The notes: a model not told the origin generated them from the letters alone. A stretch of 64,000 bases of DNA from Magnetospirillum gryphiswaldense MSR-1 v2 (GCF_000513295.1 NC_023065.1:186001-250000), one strand, 5' to 3'; positions 26,732-34,864 are shown, numbered from the stretch's first letter. Numbers and translations are program-made.

Positions 26732-29185
26732 TCAGCTCACCACGGCCAGGGGTTGGAATTCATGGGTATCGATGCCGCCGGTCGCCCGTTCCGCCCACGG
26801 GTCGTCCTGGGCGAAGCTTTGCGAGAACAGGAAGCGGGCATAAAGCGCCTTGCGCCCGGCATCGTCGTCGAGGATATGGGCCTTGATATGGGCCATGCCG
26901 ACCCGCTCGACGTAGGGCGCGGTGCGTTCCAGATAATGGCCCTCTTCCCGGTAGAGCTGCATGAAGGCGCCGGCATATTCCAACACCTCGGCCTCGGTGG
27001 ACAGGCGGGTCAACTCGTCGGTGACCCGGACCTCGATGCCGCCATTGCCGCCGATGACCATGTCGTAGCCGGCCTCGGTGCAGATGATGCCGATATCCTT
27101 GATGGTGGCCTCGGCGCAGTTCCTGGGGCAGCCCGACACCGCCAGCTTGACCTTGTGTGGTGTCCACGACCCCCACATCAGCTTTTCCAGCTTGATGCCC
27201 AGGCCGGTGGAATCCTGGGTGCCGAAGCGGCACCATTCCGAGCCCACGCAGGTCTTCACCGTGCGCAGGCCCTTGGCATAGCCGTGGCCCGACACCAGCC
27301 CCGCCTTGTTGAGATCGCCCCAGACCGCCGGCAGGTCTTCTTTCTTCACCCCCAGCAGGTCGATGCGCTGACCGCCGGTGACCTTGACGCTGGGGATGTT
27401 GAACTTGTCGGCGACGTCGGCGATGGCGCGCAATTCGTCCGGGGTGGTGACGCCGCCCCACATGCGCGGAATAACCGAATAGGTGCCGTCCTTCTGGATG
27501 TTGGCGTGGGCGCGCTCATTGATGAAGCGGGACTGGTAATCATCCACGTATTCGCCCGGCCAGGCGCAGAGCAGGTAATAGTTCAAGGCCGGGCGGCACT
27601 TGGCGCAACCGTCGGCATTCTTCCAGCCCAGTGCCTTGCGCACCGCGTCCTGGGTTTTCAGGCGCTGGTCCAAGATGGCGTGGCGCACATATTCGTGACC
27701 GTGATCGGTGCACTTGCACATGGCCTCGGGCGCGCTGGCATCGGCGCCGGTGACGAAGGACAAGATGGCCTGGACGGCGGGGGTGCACATGCCGCAACTG
27801 GCCGAGGCCTTGGTGTGGGCGCGCACCTCGTCCAGGGAGGTCAGGCCCTTTTCGTTGATGGCCTTGACGATGGCGCCCTTGGAAACGCCGTTGCAGCCGC
27901 ACACCTGGGCATCGTCGGCCATGGCGGCCACGTCCAGACCGGGTTTGGCGCCGCCGCAACAGCCCTGGTCGGCGAAGCTTTGGCCGAAGATCAAATGGTC
28001 GCGCATGTCGGCGATGGTCTTGTCGCCCTTGATCAGGTCGAAATACCAGCCGCCATCGGCGACATCGCCATACATGACGGCCCCGACCAGTTTGCCCTCG
28101 CGCACGACCAGCTTGCGATAGACGCCCTTGGCGGCGTCGCGGAACACCACTTCCTCGTCGGCATCGTCTTCCGCCGCCAGTTTGCCGGCGGAAAACACGT
28201 CGATGCCGGTGATCTTCAGGCGAGTGGACAAGGCCGGCGTCGCATAGGCGGCGATCTGGTCGCCGGCCAGCCGGGCGGCGCAGACCTTGGCCTGTTCCCA
28301 GATCGGCGCCACCAGGCCGAAGACCTGACCGTTATGTTCGACGCATTCGCCGACGGCGTAGATGTCCGGGTTGCTGGTGGCCATGTCGTCGCCGACCAGG
28401 ATGCCGCGATTGATGTCCAGGCCCGCCGCCTTGCCCATGTCGATATTGGGGCGGATGCCGATGGCGACGACCACCAGATCGGCGGGGATGGTGCGGCCAT
28501 CGGCCAGGACCAGACCTTCCGCCTTGGTCTCGCCCATCACCCGCTCGGTCTGGGCGTGGGTGAAGAAATGCAGGCCGCGTTCGGTCAGGTCGCGTTGCAG
28601 CATGGTGCCGGCCTCGACGTCGAGCTGGCGTTCCATCAAGGTCGGCATCAGATGCACCAGGGCGACGGGCATGCCGCGCCGCTTCAGGCCCCAGGCCGCT
28701 TCCAAGCCCAACAGACCGCCGCCGATGACCACCGCGCGCTGCTTGGCCTCGGCCGCTTTCAGCATCTTGTCGGTATCGGCGATGTCGCGGAAGGCGACCA
28801 CGCCGGGCAGGTCCAGGCCGGGCAGCGGCGGCATCAGCGGCTTGGAGCCAGTGGCCAGCAGCAGCTTGTCATAGGCCACGCACAGACCGCTGGCGGCGGT
28901 GACCGTCTTGGCCGCAGCGTCGATGGCCACCACCGGATCACCGGTGTGGAGCGTGATGCCGTTTTCCGCGTACCACGACAAATGGTTGATGACGATGTCG
29001 TCGATCTGCTTTTCCCCGGCCAGGACCGAGGACAGCATGATGCGGTTGTAATTGGGGTGGGGCTCGGCTCCGAACACGGTGATGTCGTAACGGACCGGGG
29101 CGCGGGCCAGCACTTCCTCGACCGTGCGCATGCCGGCCATGCCGTTGCCGATGACCACCAGTCTTTGGCGGGAGACTGCGTTCAT
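26732..29185 (-). CDS. nirB: Nitrite reductase (NADH) large subunit NirB
   Basis: 817 residues from the ATG at 29185, which has AAAGGA 8 nt upstream; the open frame has an ATG 7 codons earlier without a good site. Order: FAD/NADH Rossmann domains (VVIGNGMAGMRTVEEVL; VVIGGGLLGLEAAWGL), BFD-like [2Fe-2S] region (CGCNGVSKGAIVKAI, CGMCTPAVQAIL), ferredoxin-like nitrite/sulfite reductase half domains, and the siroheme/[4Fe-4S] site (TCVGSEWCRFG and SGCPRNCAE). It catalyses six-electron reduction of nitrite to ammonium. The next upstream gene in the operon is the nitrate ABC transporter ATPase. Confidence 0.95.
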   Translation of the reverse strand: MNAVSRQRLVVIGNGMAGMRTVEEVLARAPVRYDITVFGAEPHPNYNRIMLSSVLAGEKQIDDIVINHLSWYAENGITLHTGDPVVAIDAAAKTVTAASGLCVAYDKLLLATGSKPLMPPLPGLDLPGVVAFRDIADTDKMLKAAEAKQRAVVIGGGLLGLEAAWGLKRRGMPVALVHLMPTLMERQLDVEAGTMLQRDLTERGLHFFTHAQTERVMGETKAEGLVLADGRTIPADLVVVAIGIRPNIDMGKAAGLDINRGILVGDDMATSNPDIYAVGECVEHNGQVFGLVAPIWEQAKVCAARLAGDQIAAYATPALSTRLKITGIDVFSAGKLAAEDDADEEVVFRDAAKGVYRKLVVREGKLVGAVMYGDVADGGWYFDLIKGDKTIADMRDHLIFGQSFADQGCCGGAKPGLDVAAMADDAQVCGCNGVSKGAIVKAINEKGLTSLDEVRAHTKASASCGMCTPAVQAILSFVTGADASAPEAMCKCTDHGHEYVRHAILDQRLKTQDAVRKALGWKNADGCAKCRPALNYYLLCAWPGEYVDDYQSRFINERAHANIQKDGTYSVIPRMWGGVTTPDELRAIADVADKFNIPSVKVTGGQRIDLLGVKKEDLPAVWGDLNKAGLVSGHGYAKGLRTVKTCVGSEWCRFGTQDSTGLGIKLEKLMWGSWTPHKVKLAVSGCPRNCAEATIKDIGIICTEAGYDMVIGGNGGIEVRVTDELTRLSTEAEVLEYAGAFMQLYREEGHYLERTAPYVERVGMAHIKAHILDDDAGRKALYARFLFSQSFAQDDPWAERATGGIDTHEFQPLAVVS

Positions 29186-29202
29186 GGATTTGGTCCTTTC
29201 GC

Positions 29203-29997
29203 TCAAGCGGCGGCGCTGGCCGGGGCGTGGCCGTGCAGGAAGCGCAGCACCTCGGCCCGGTAGTGGTTGTATTGGGCGTCGTCGGCCAGCTCGACCCGGC
29301 GGCGCGGATGGGGCAGATCCACCTTGAGGATCTGGGCGATGGAGGCGGCGGGGCCGTTGCTCATCATGACGATGCGGTCGGACAGCAGCACCGCTTCGTC
29401 CACGTCGTGGGTGATCATCATCACCGTGTTGCCCAGGCGGCGCTGGATTTCCAGCAACGAGTCCTGAAGGTGGGCGCGGGTCAGGGCGTCGAGGGCGCCG
29501 AAGGGCTCGTCCAGCAGCAGGACCTTGGGTTCCATGGCCAGGGCGCGGGCGATGCCGACGCGCTGCTTCATGCCGCCCGAGATTTCATTGGGGGTCTTGT
29601 CCTTGGCGTGGTCCATGCGCACCAGTTGCAGGTTGTGCATGATCCAGGCATGGCGTTCTTCCTTGCTCTTGGTCTTGCCATGGACCTTGTCCACCGCCAG
29701 CTTGATGTTGTCGTAGACACTGAGCCAGGGCAGCAGCGAATGGTTCTGGAACACCACGGCGCGGTCGGGGCCGGGGCTGTCCACTTCGCGGTTTTCCAGA
29801 AGCACGCCGCCTTCGGTGGCCTGCAACAGGCCGGCGACGATGTTCAAGATGGTCGACTTGCCGCAGCCGGAATGGCCGATGATCGAGATGAACTCACCTT
29901 TTTCCACCTTCAGATTGACGTGGTCGAGGGCGCGGAAGCTGCCCTTTTCGGTCTGGAAGGTGATGCCGACATCGTCGATGGACAGATAGGCGTTCAT
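29203..29997 (-). CDS. nrtD: Nitrate ABC transporter ATP-binding protein
   Basis: 264 residues from the ATG at 29997 (AAGGAGA upstream). Walker A GHSGCGKST at 41-49, signature ISGGMKQRV, Walker B VLLLDEPFGALDALT and the switch histidine in MMITHDVDEAVLLSDRIV. It belongs to the NrtD/SsuB/TauB group; the nitrate assignment comes from the operon. It lacks the NrtA-like fusion domain of cyanobacterial NrtC; a separate NrtA-like protein is encoded just upstream and overlaps it by 4 nt (ATGA). Confidence 0.93.
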   Translation of the reverse strand: MNAYLSIDDVGITFQTEKGSFRALDHVNLKVEKGEFISIIGHSGCGKSTILNIVAGLLQATEGGVLLENREVDSPGPDRAVVFQNHSLLPWLSVYDNIKLAVDKVHGKTKSKEERHAWIMHNLQLVRMDHAKDKTPNEISGGMKQRVGIARALAMEPKVLLLDEPFGALDALTRAHLQDSLLEIQRRLGNTVMMITHDVDEAVLLSDRIVMMSNGPAASIAQILKVDLPHPRRRVELADDAQYNHYRAEVLRFLHGHAPASAAA

Positions 29998-31172
29998 GGC
30001 GTGCTCTCCTTGTGCGCCGGGGCGGGGGCAGCGGCGGCAGTGGCATTGGGGTCGAAGCGGGCGCCGTCCAGCAGCAGATCGGGGCCCATGGCGATGGGGG
30101 TGGTGGCCTGGGTCAGAACCCAGGGGCCAGCGTGCTCGCCTTCGCTTTTGTAATCGGTCAAGGGCACCGGGCGGCCCAGTTCCAGGGCGGCCATGCGGTA
30201 CAGATCGGGGCGGTAGATGTCCTCGGCCAGCCGGCGGGTGTTGATGTCGGCGGGCAGATGACCCCAGCGCTGCATCTCGCGCATGTACCACATGGCTTGG
30301 CTGCGCCAGGGAAAGTTGGCGGCCTGGGCGGAAAACACCGGGGCGCCGGGTTTGGTGAGCGCGTGGCGGACCGCCTCGACCGGGACGTTGACATAGGCCG
30401 GCTGGGCGACGATCTCGGCCAGTTCGGCTCGGTTGGCATCGCACCAGAGGCCAGCGTTGATCAGGGCCTTCAGCATCGCCTTCAGGGTTTCGGGGTGGCT
30501 TTCCGCCCACGACCGGGTGACGCCCAGCACTTTCTCCAGCCGACCGGCGAAGATGTCGTCACTGGTGGCGACCACTCGCCCCAGTTCCATGCTGGCGGCC
30601 AACGAGCCCCAGGGCTCGCCGACGCAGAAGCCGGCGATGTTGCCCGCCGACAGATGGCCGACCATCTGGGGCGGCGGCACCACGCTCAGGCGGACGTCAC
30701 GGTCGGGGTCGATGCCAGCGGCGGCCAGCCAATAGCGCAGTTCATAATGATGGGTGGAAAACGGATAGGTCATGGCCAGGGTCAGGACCGGTCGGCCCTT
30801 GGCCTTGTCGTCATCGATCACGGCCTTCAGCACATGATTGGTCAGGCCGCCCATCTGTTCCATGCGGTGGCACAGGCCCGCGCCGATGGTGATGGTGTTG
30901 CCGCCTTGGCCCAGGCCCATGGCGGCGATCACCGGCTCGCGGATGGCGCCCAGGCCCAGGCTCATGGAAATGGGCTGGGGCGCCAGCATCTGGGCCGCAT
31001 CCAGGCTGCCCAGCGCCAGCTTGTCGCGGATGTTGGCCCAACTGGGCTCGCGGCTGATCTGCACATCCAGGCCCTGCTCGGCGAAGAAGCCGCGTTCCTT
31101 GGCCACCACGATGGCAGCACAATCGACCAGGGGGGCGATACCCAGCTTCAGGCGGGTCTTTTCCATGCTCAT
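29994..31172 (-). CDS. nasS: Cytoplasmic NrtA-like nitrate sensor, probable NasS
   Basis: 392 residues homologous to the periplasmic nitrate-binding protein encoded at 32065-33345 (shared VVPPPQM, FCVGEPW, WCDAN/WCEAN segments and RGFFAEQGLDVQISREPSW-type N-terminus) but with no signal peptide: it begins MSMEKTRLKLGIAPLVD. NasS proteins are exactly such NrtA relatives that stay in the cytoplasm, bind nitrate/nitrite and hold the antiterminator NasT inactive when nitrate is absent. A nasT gene lies 3 kb upstream on the same strand. GGGAGG precedes the ATG. The alternative is a stand-alone counterpart of the NrtC regulatory domain. Confidence 0.75.
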   Translation of the reverse strand: MSMEKTRLKLGIAPLVDCAAIVVAKERGFFAEQGLDVQISREPSWANIRDKLALGSLDAAQMLAPQPISMSLGLGAIREPVIAAMGLGQGGNTITIGAGLCHRMEQMGGLTNHVLKAVIDDDKAKGRPVLTLAMTYPFSTHHYELRYWLAAAGIDPDRDVRLSVVPPPQMVGHLSAGNIAGFCVGEPWGSLAASMELGRVVATSDDIFAGRLEKVLGVTRSWAESHPETLKAMLKALINAGLWCDANRAELAEIVAQPAYVNVPVEAVRHALTKPGAPVFSAQAANFPWRSQAMWYMREMQRWGHLPADINTRRLAEDIYRPDLYRMAALELGRPVPLTDYKSEGEHAGPWVLTQATTPIAMGPDLLLDGARFDPNATAAAAPAPAHKESTP

Positions 31173-31194
31173 CGTTTCCTCCCGCGTGCTTGTT

Positions 31195-32052
31195 TCAGCC
31201 CGCGACCTTCTTGCCGATCAGGGTGATCAGGCGGTCGAGGGCGAAGCCGACCAGGCCGACATAGACCAGGGCGAGGATGATTTCGCTCATCAGCGACGAG
31301 TTCCAGGCGTCCCAGATGAAGAAGCCGATACCGACGCCACCGATCAGCATCTCGGCGGCGACGATGGCCAGCCACGACAGGCCGATGCCGATTTTCAGGC
31401 CGGTGAAGATGTAGGGGACCGAGGCCGGCATGGCGATCTTGGCGAAGAATTCCAACGGCGACAGCCGCAGCACGGCGGCGACGTTGCGGTAATCTTGGGG
31501 GATGTTGCGGACGCCGACGGCGGTGTTGAGGATGATCGGCCACACCGAGGTGATGAAGATGACGAAGATGGCCGAGGGATCGGCGGCCTTGAAGGCGGCC
31601 AGGGAAATGGGCAGCCAGGCCAAGGGCGGCACCGTGCGCAGCACCTGGAAGATGGGGTCGAGCGCCCGCATGGCCAGCTTGCTCTGGCCGATGATCATGC
31701 CGAGCGTGATGCCGATGATCGCCGACAACGAGAAGCCCATGGCCACGCGCTTGAGGCTTGCGGCCAGATGCCAGAACAGGCCCTTGTCGGTGCCGCCATT
31801 GTCGAAGAACGGATCGAGGATCAGTTCCTTGGTGTCGGTCAGCACCTTGGACGGCGGCGGCAGCATGGCGCCCGCCTGCCGGCAGGCCAGTTCCCACAGG
31901 CCGAGCAGGACGACCAGACCGACCAAGGGCGGCAAGGTCACGGCGGCCACGTGGCGCAGCTTCTTCTTCAACTCGCTGGGGGCGGCGGGGCGCGACAGGG
32001 GGGCGGCGACAGCCGCCTCCTTGACTTGGGTGGGGGTGGTGACCATGGTCAT
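31195..32052 (-). CDS. nrtB: Nitrate ABC transporter permease NrtB
   Basis: 285 residues with about six membrane helices, the first near 40-58 (TLPPLVGLVVLLGLWELACR). The BPD_transp_1 EAA-type loop is around LRLSPLEFFAKIAMPASVPYIFTGL, the family form for nitrate/sulfonate/taurine permeases. It is 12 nt downstream of nrtA and 22 nt upstream of nasS. Confidence 0.93.
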   Translation of the reverse strand: MTMVTTPTQVKEAAVAAPLSRPAAPSELKKKLRHVAAVTLPPLVGLVVLLGLWELACRQAGAMLPPPSKVLTDTKELILDPFFDNGGTDKGLFWHLAASLKRVAMGFSLSAIIGITLGMIIGQSKLAMRALDPIFQVLRTVPPLAWLPISLAAFKAADPSAIFVIFITSVWPIILNTAVGVRNIPQDYRNVAAVLRLSPLEFFAKIAMPASVPYIFTGLKIGIGLSWLAIVAAEMLIGGVGIGFFIWDAWNSSLMSEIILALVYVGLVGFALDRLITLIGKKVAG

Positions 32053-32064
32053 GTTCCGTCCTCC

Positions 32065-33345
32065 TTAGACGCGCTTGATCGTCAGGCTCTTCAGATAGGC
32101 CTGCGGGTTGGCGGGGTCGAAGGTCTTGCCGTCGAAGAAGGTTTCGATGCCGCGTGAGGTGGTGGCGGGGATGTCCGCCGCCGCGACGCCTAAGGCCTTG
32201 GCGGCATCGCGCCAGATGTCCTCGCGGTTGACCGCCTTGATCAGCGCCTTGGTGTCCACATCGGCGGGCTGATAGCCCCAGCGGATGTTTTCGGTCAGGA
32301 ACCACAGATCGTGGCTTTGGAACGGATACGAGGCGAAATCCTTCCAGAACTTCATCACGTAGGGGCTGTTTTCCACCACCTTGCCGGTGCCGTAATCGTA
32401 ACGCCCCTTGGAGCGGGCGACGATGTCTTCATAAGGCACCTTGAACCATTCACGGCCGGAGACGATCTTGCACATCTCCTCGATATTGGCCTCGCACCAA
32501 GCCTGGGCCTCCAGCACCGCCATGGTCACCGCCTTGGCCGCCTTGGGGTTCTTTTCCACCCAGTCGCCGCGCATGGCCAGGGACTTTTCCGGGTGGTCCT
32601 TCCACAATTCACCCGTGGTCAGCGCGGTATAGCCGATGCCCTGGTTGATGAGCTGGGCGTTCCACGGCTCGCCGACGCAGAAGGCCTCCATGGTGTCGAC
32701 CTTCATGTTGGCGACCATCTGCGGCGGCGGCACGACGATGGTGCTGACATCCTTGTCGGGATCGACACCGTTGGCGGCCAGCCAATAGCGCAGCCACAGA
32801 TCGTGGGTGCCGCCGGGGAAGGTCATGGCCACCTTGACTTCCTTGCCGGTGGCGCGGGCCTTGGCGAAAGCCTCGCCCAGCGCCTTGGCGGCGGTGCCCA
32901 CATGAAGGGTCTTATAGGTATTGGATACCGAGATGGACTGGCCGTTGGTGTTGAGCCGGGCCAGGATGTTCATGGGCACCTTGGTGCTGTTCTTGGTCAC
33001 TCGGCCACTGGCCATCAGATAGGGCATGGGGGTCAGGATATGGGCACCGTCGATGCCGCCGCCGGCACTGCCCAGTTCCAGATTGTCGCGGGTGGTGCCC
33101 CAACTGGCCTGCTTGACCACCTGCACGTCCGGCAGGCCGTACTTGGCGAAGAAGCCCTTTTCCTTGGCGATGATCAAAGGCGAGGAATCGGTCAGCGCGA
33201 TGAAGCCAAACGTGGCTCCCTTGACTTCGGGGGCATCGCCGGTGGCGGCCCAGGCGCCGCCGGGCAGGGCGGTGCGGGCGGCGGCCAGCACGGCGGCGGT
33301 GCCGGAAACTTTCAGCAGGGAACGGCGGGTCAGCGTATCGGTCAT
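32065..33345 (-). CDS. nrtA: Nitrate-binding periplasmic protein NrtA with Tat signal
   Basis: 426 residues from the ATG at 33345; longer open frames run back through the regulatory leader and are not used. The N-terminus is a twin-arginine signal (TDTLTRRSLLKVSGTAAVLA, then AARTALPGGAWAA), consistent with export of a folded protein. The body matches the CmpA/NrtA nitrate/bicarbonate-binding family (FIALTDSSPLIIAKEKGFFA, PGGTHDLWLRYWLAANGVDP, FCVGEPWNAQLINQGIGY). It captures nitrate for NrtBD. First gene of the transcript that begins at the sigma-54 promoter near 33553-33568. Confidence 0.94.
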   Translation of the reverse strand: MTDTLTRRSLLKVSGTAAVLAAARTALPGGAWAATGDAPEVKGATFGFIALTDSSPLIIAKEKGFFAKYGLPDVQVVKQASWGTTRDNLELGSAGGGIDGAHILTPMPYLMASGRVTKNSTKVPMNILARLNTNGQSISVSNTYKTLHVGTAAKALGEAFAKARATGKEVKVAMTFPGGTHDLWLRYWLAANGVDPDKDVSTIVVPPPQMVANMKVDTMEAFCVGEPWNAQLINQGIGYTALTTGELWKDHPEKSLAMRGDWVEKNPKAAKAVTMAVLEAQAWCEANIEEMCKIVSGREWFKVPYEDIVARSKGRYDYGTGKVVENSPYVMKFWKDFASYPFQSHDLWFLTENIRWGYQPADVDTKALIKAVNREDIWRDAAKALGVAAADIPATTSRGIETFFDGKTFDPANPQAYLKSLTIKRV

Positions 33346-33377
33346 GGTCGGTACCCCTGGTGTGTGCCAAAGCGGCA

Positions 33378-33452
33378 GGCCAAAACAAAAACGGCGTTCC
33401 ACGGGGCTTGCGTGACCTCTGAAAACAGAGGTGCAATCCGTGGAACGCCGTT
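33378..33452 (-). terminator. Leader terminator upstream of nrtA (attenuator)
   Basis: A perfect 15-bp stem (arms 33438-33452 and 33390-33404; AACGGCGTTCCACGG and its complement) encloses a smaller 7-bp hairpin (33415-33432) and is followed on the minus strand by TTTTGTTTTGG. It lies about 45 nt before the nrtA start, so without antitermination transcription should stop in the leader. Confidence 0.88.
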
Positions 33453-33457
33453 GTTCC
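33442..33457 (-). promoter_or_regulatory. ANTAR-type hairpin 2 (antiterminator) overlapping the terminator arm
   Basis: In the transcript GGAAC-AACGGC-GTTCC forms a 5-bp stem with hexaloop AACGGC (A at loop position 1, G at 4, the NasT/ANTAR recognition pattern). Loop and 3' arm are also the first bases of the terminator 5' arm, so the two structures exclude each other. Confidence 0.8.
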
Positions 33458-33511
33458 TGATTTCCGTGGGACGTCGTCGCCCCGGGAGATCGTCTATTTC
33501 TGTACGCGGGT

Positions 33512-33529
33512 GGCCTCGCCATTGAGGCC
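33512..33529 (-). promoter_or_regulatory. ANTAR-type hairpin 1 in the nrtA leader
   Basis: In the transcript GGCCTC-AATGGC-GAGGCC forms a perfect 6-bp stem with hexaloop AATGGC (A1, G4). It lies only about 12 nt after the predicted transcription start and 54 nt before hairpin 2; a further possible hairpin lies between them. Confidence 0.82.
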
Positions 33530-33552
33530 GTTGCGTTGCACCAATCCTAAAA

Positions 33553-33568
33553 GCAATCGCCGTGCCAA
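33553..33568 (-). promoter_or_regulatory. Sigma-54 promoter of the nrtA operon
   Basis: TTGGCACG-GCGA-TTGC, followed by TTTT, matches the sigma-54 consensus (YTGGCACG-N4-TTGCW) at every fixed position with correct spacing. Transcription should start near 33541, giving a leader of roughly 195 nt. Confidence 0.9.
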
Positions 33569-33617
33569 TTGTGCAATGCGGGATTTTGGCCATTTTGCCG
33601 CAGGTGATATTTTGCAA

Positions 33618-33627
33618 GTGCACAAAA
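33618..33627 (-). promoter_or_regulatory. GTGCACAAA box, possible NtrC-type activator site for nrtA
   Basis: TTTTGTGCAC on the minus strand lies about 50 nt upstream of the -24 element. The same TTTGTGCAC occurs at a nearly equal distance before the nasT promoter. It contains the TGCAC half-site typical of NtrC, but assignment to NtrC is inference. Confidence 0.5.
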
Positions 33628-33678
33628 TTTATGCTGCAAATTCAGGCAAGTTTAAAAAACAGGCAATGACCTCGGGAT

Positions 33679-34257
33679 TCAGCCCAGCAATTCGGCGGCT
33701 TCGATGATCTTGTTGGCGACGTCGATCAGGCGGGATTTCTGGTCCATGGACATGCGGCGCATCAATCCATAGGCCTCGTCCTCGTCCACCTTGCGGCGCT
33801 TCATCAAGATGCCCTTGGCCTTCTCGATCAGCTTGCGTTCGGCCAAGGTGGTGCGGGCCTTGTCCAACTCGCCGCGCAATTCCTGGAACTGGGCGAAGCG
33901 GGCGATGGCCACGTCGACCACCGGGCGCACCCGGTCGGGCTTCAGACCATCGACCACATAGGCGGCGACGCCAGCCTCGATGGCCGCCTTGATGGTCTCC
34001 GGCTTGCCGTCCTGGGCGAACATCACCACCGGGCGGCGTTGCTCCATGGTGACGCGGCGCATGTCTTCCAAGGTATCGCGGTCGGGGCTGTCGATATCGA
34101 CGATGACCACGTCGGCGGCCAGTTCAGCCAGCTTGCGCGGCAAATCGGCGCCGGTGCCGAAGGTGGCGACGACGACAAAACCCGCGCCCTCCAGTGCCTG
34201 GCGCACCGATTGGGCGCGGTCGGCTTCGTCATCGACCACGATCACACGCAGGCTCAT
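33679..34257 (-). CDS. nasT: Nitrate-responsive antitermination regulator NasT (REC-ANTAR)
   Basis: 192 residues. The N-terminal ~125 form a receiver-like domain (LRVIVVDDEADRAQSVRQAL; VIVDIDSPDRDTLEDM), in which NasT proteins are normally not phosphorylated. The C-terminal ANTAR domain (about 135-192) contains ERKLIEKAKGILMKRRKVDE, AYGLMRRMSMDQK and RLIDVANKIIEAAELL. NasT binds paired hexaloop hairpins in leader RNA and blocks terminator formation; its target is evidently the leader of the nrtA operon immediately downstream. NasS is expected to sequester NasT without nitrate. A sigma-54 promoter lies just upstream. Confidence 0.95.
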   Translation of the reverse strand: MSLRVIVVDDEADRAQSVRQALEGAGFVVVATFGTGADLPRKLAELAADVVIVDIDSPDRDTLEDMRRVTMEQRRPVVMFAQDGKPETIKAAIEAGVAAYVVDGLKPDRVRPVVDVAIARFAQFQELRGELDKARTTLAERKLIEKAKGILMKRRKVDEDEAYGLMRRMSMDQKSRLIDVANKIIEAAELLG

Positions 34258-34289
34258 GCCTGGACTCCGTCAATTGCCCAGAGTCTCAC

Positions 34290-34305
34290 GCAAAGCCCAT
34301 GCCAA
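34290..34305 (-). promoter_or_regulatory. Sigma-54 promoter of nasT
   Basis: TTGGCATG-GGCT-TTGC fits the sigma-54 consensus with one change (T for C at the sixth consensus position) and exact spacing. The predicted start is near 34279, about 20 nt before the nasT ATG. Confidence 0.8.
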
Positions 34306-34355
34306 TAAGGTTTCTAGGATACCTCAATGGTTTGCAGGCGATCTATGATGCTGCC

Positions 34356-34364
34356 GTGCACAAA
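34356..34364 (-). promoter_or_regulatory. GTGCACAAA box upstream of the nasT promoter
   Basis: TTTGTGCAC on the minus strand, about 52 nt upstream of the -24 element, duplicates the box in front of nrtA. It is a candidate enhancer for the same sigma-54 activator, probably NtrC. Confidence 0.5.
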
Positions 34365-34375
34365 GTTTAGGCGGG

Positions 34376-34864
34376 TCAGTCGCGGAAGTTGACGAATTGC
34401 AGCGGTTGGTCGGCATCGTGGCCGCGCACCAGGGCCATGGCTTCCTGCAAATCGTCGCGCTTCTTGCCCGAGATGCGCAATTCGTCGCCCTGGATCGACG
34501 CCTGGACCTTGATCTTGCTGTCCTTGATCAGCTTGACCAGGGTCTTGGCCAATTCCTGGGTGATGCCCTGCTTGACGGTGACTTCGTGGCGCAAAGAATC
34601 ACCCGAGGCCTTTTCCGGCGCCTTGCTGAAGTCCAGTGCCTTGGGATCGACCTTGCGGCGGGTGAAGTAGACCTTGAGGAAGTCATGCATCTGCGTCAGC
34701 TTCGACGCGTCGTCGGCCAGGATGGTGATGACCTGATCCTTGCGCTCCAGGCTGCACTTGGCACCCTTGAAATCGAAGCGGGTGGCCACTTCCCGTTCGA
34801 TCCCGGCGATGGCGTTGTCCACTTCGGCCATGTCGGTCTTGGAAACGATGTCGAAGGAAGGCAT
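34376..34864 (-). CDS. YajQ-family cyclic-di-GMP/nucleotide-binding protein
   Basis: 162 residues, full family length. It begins MPSFDIVSKTDMAEVDNAI, followed by REVATRFDFKGAKCSLERKD and the second half SGDSLRHEVTVKQGITQELAK with LVKLIKDSKIKVQASIQGDELRI: the duplicated ferredoxin-like fold of YajQ (formerly DUF520). Family members bind cyclic-di-GMP or GTP/tRNA in vitro in some species; the role here is unknown but notable beside many cyclic-di-GMP enzymes. It runs toward nasT; no terminator is evident between them. Confidence 0.92.
   Translation of the reverse strand: MPSFDIVSKTDMAEVDNAIAGIEREVATRFDFKGAKCSLERKDQVITILADDASKLTQMHDFLKVYFTRRKVDPKALDFSKAPEKASGDSLRHEVTVKQGITQELAKTLVKLIKDSKIKVQASIQGDELRISGKKRDDLQEAMALVRGHDADQPLQFVNFRD

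Larger units (their letters stand above)
33346..33678 (-). promoter_or_regulatory. Regulatory intergenic region between nasT and nrtA
   Basis: 333 nt without a gene. In transcription order it holds a GTGCAC palindrome (33618-33623), a sigma-54 promoter (33553-33568), two A1/G4 hexaloop hairpins and an intrinsic terminator. The layout implies nitrogen-status control of initiation and nitrate control of elongation. Confidence 0.85.

Noticed and set aside
26420-29263. 947-codon open frame opposite nirB
   Set aside because: Antisense shadow of a well-conserved gene; no ribosome site or recognisable domain.
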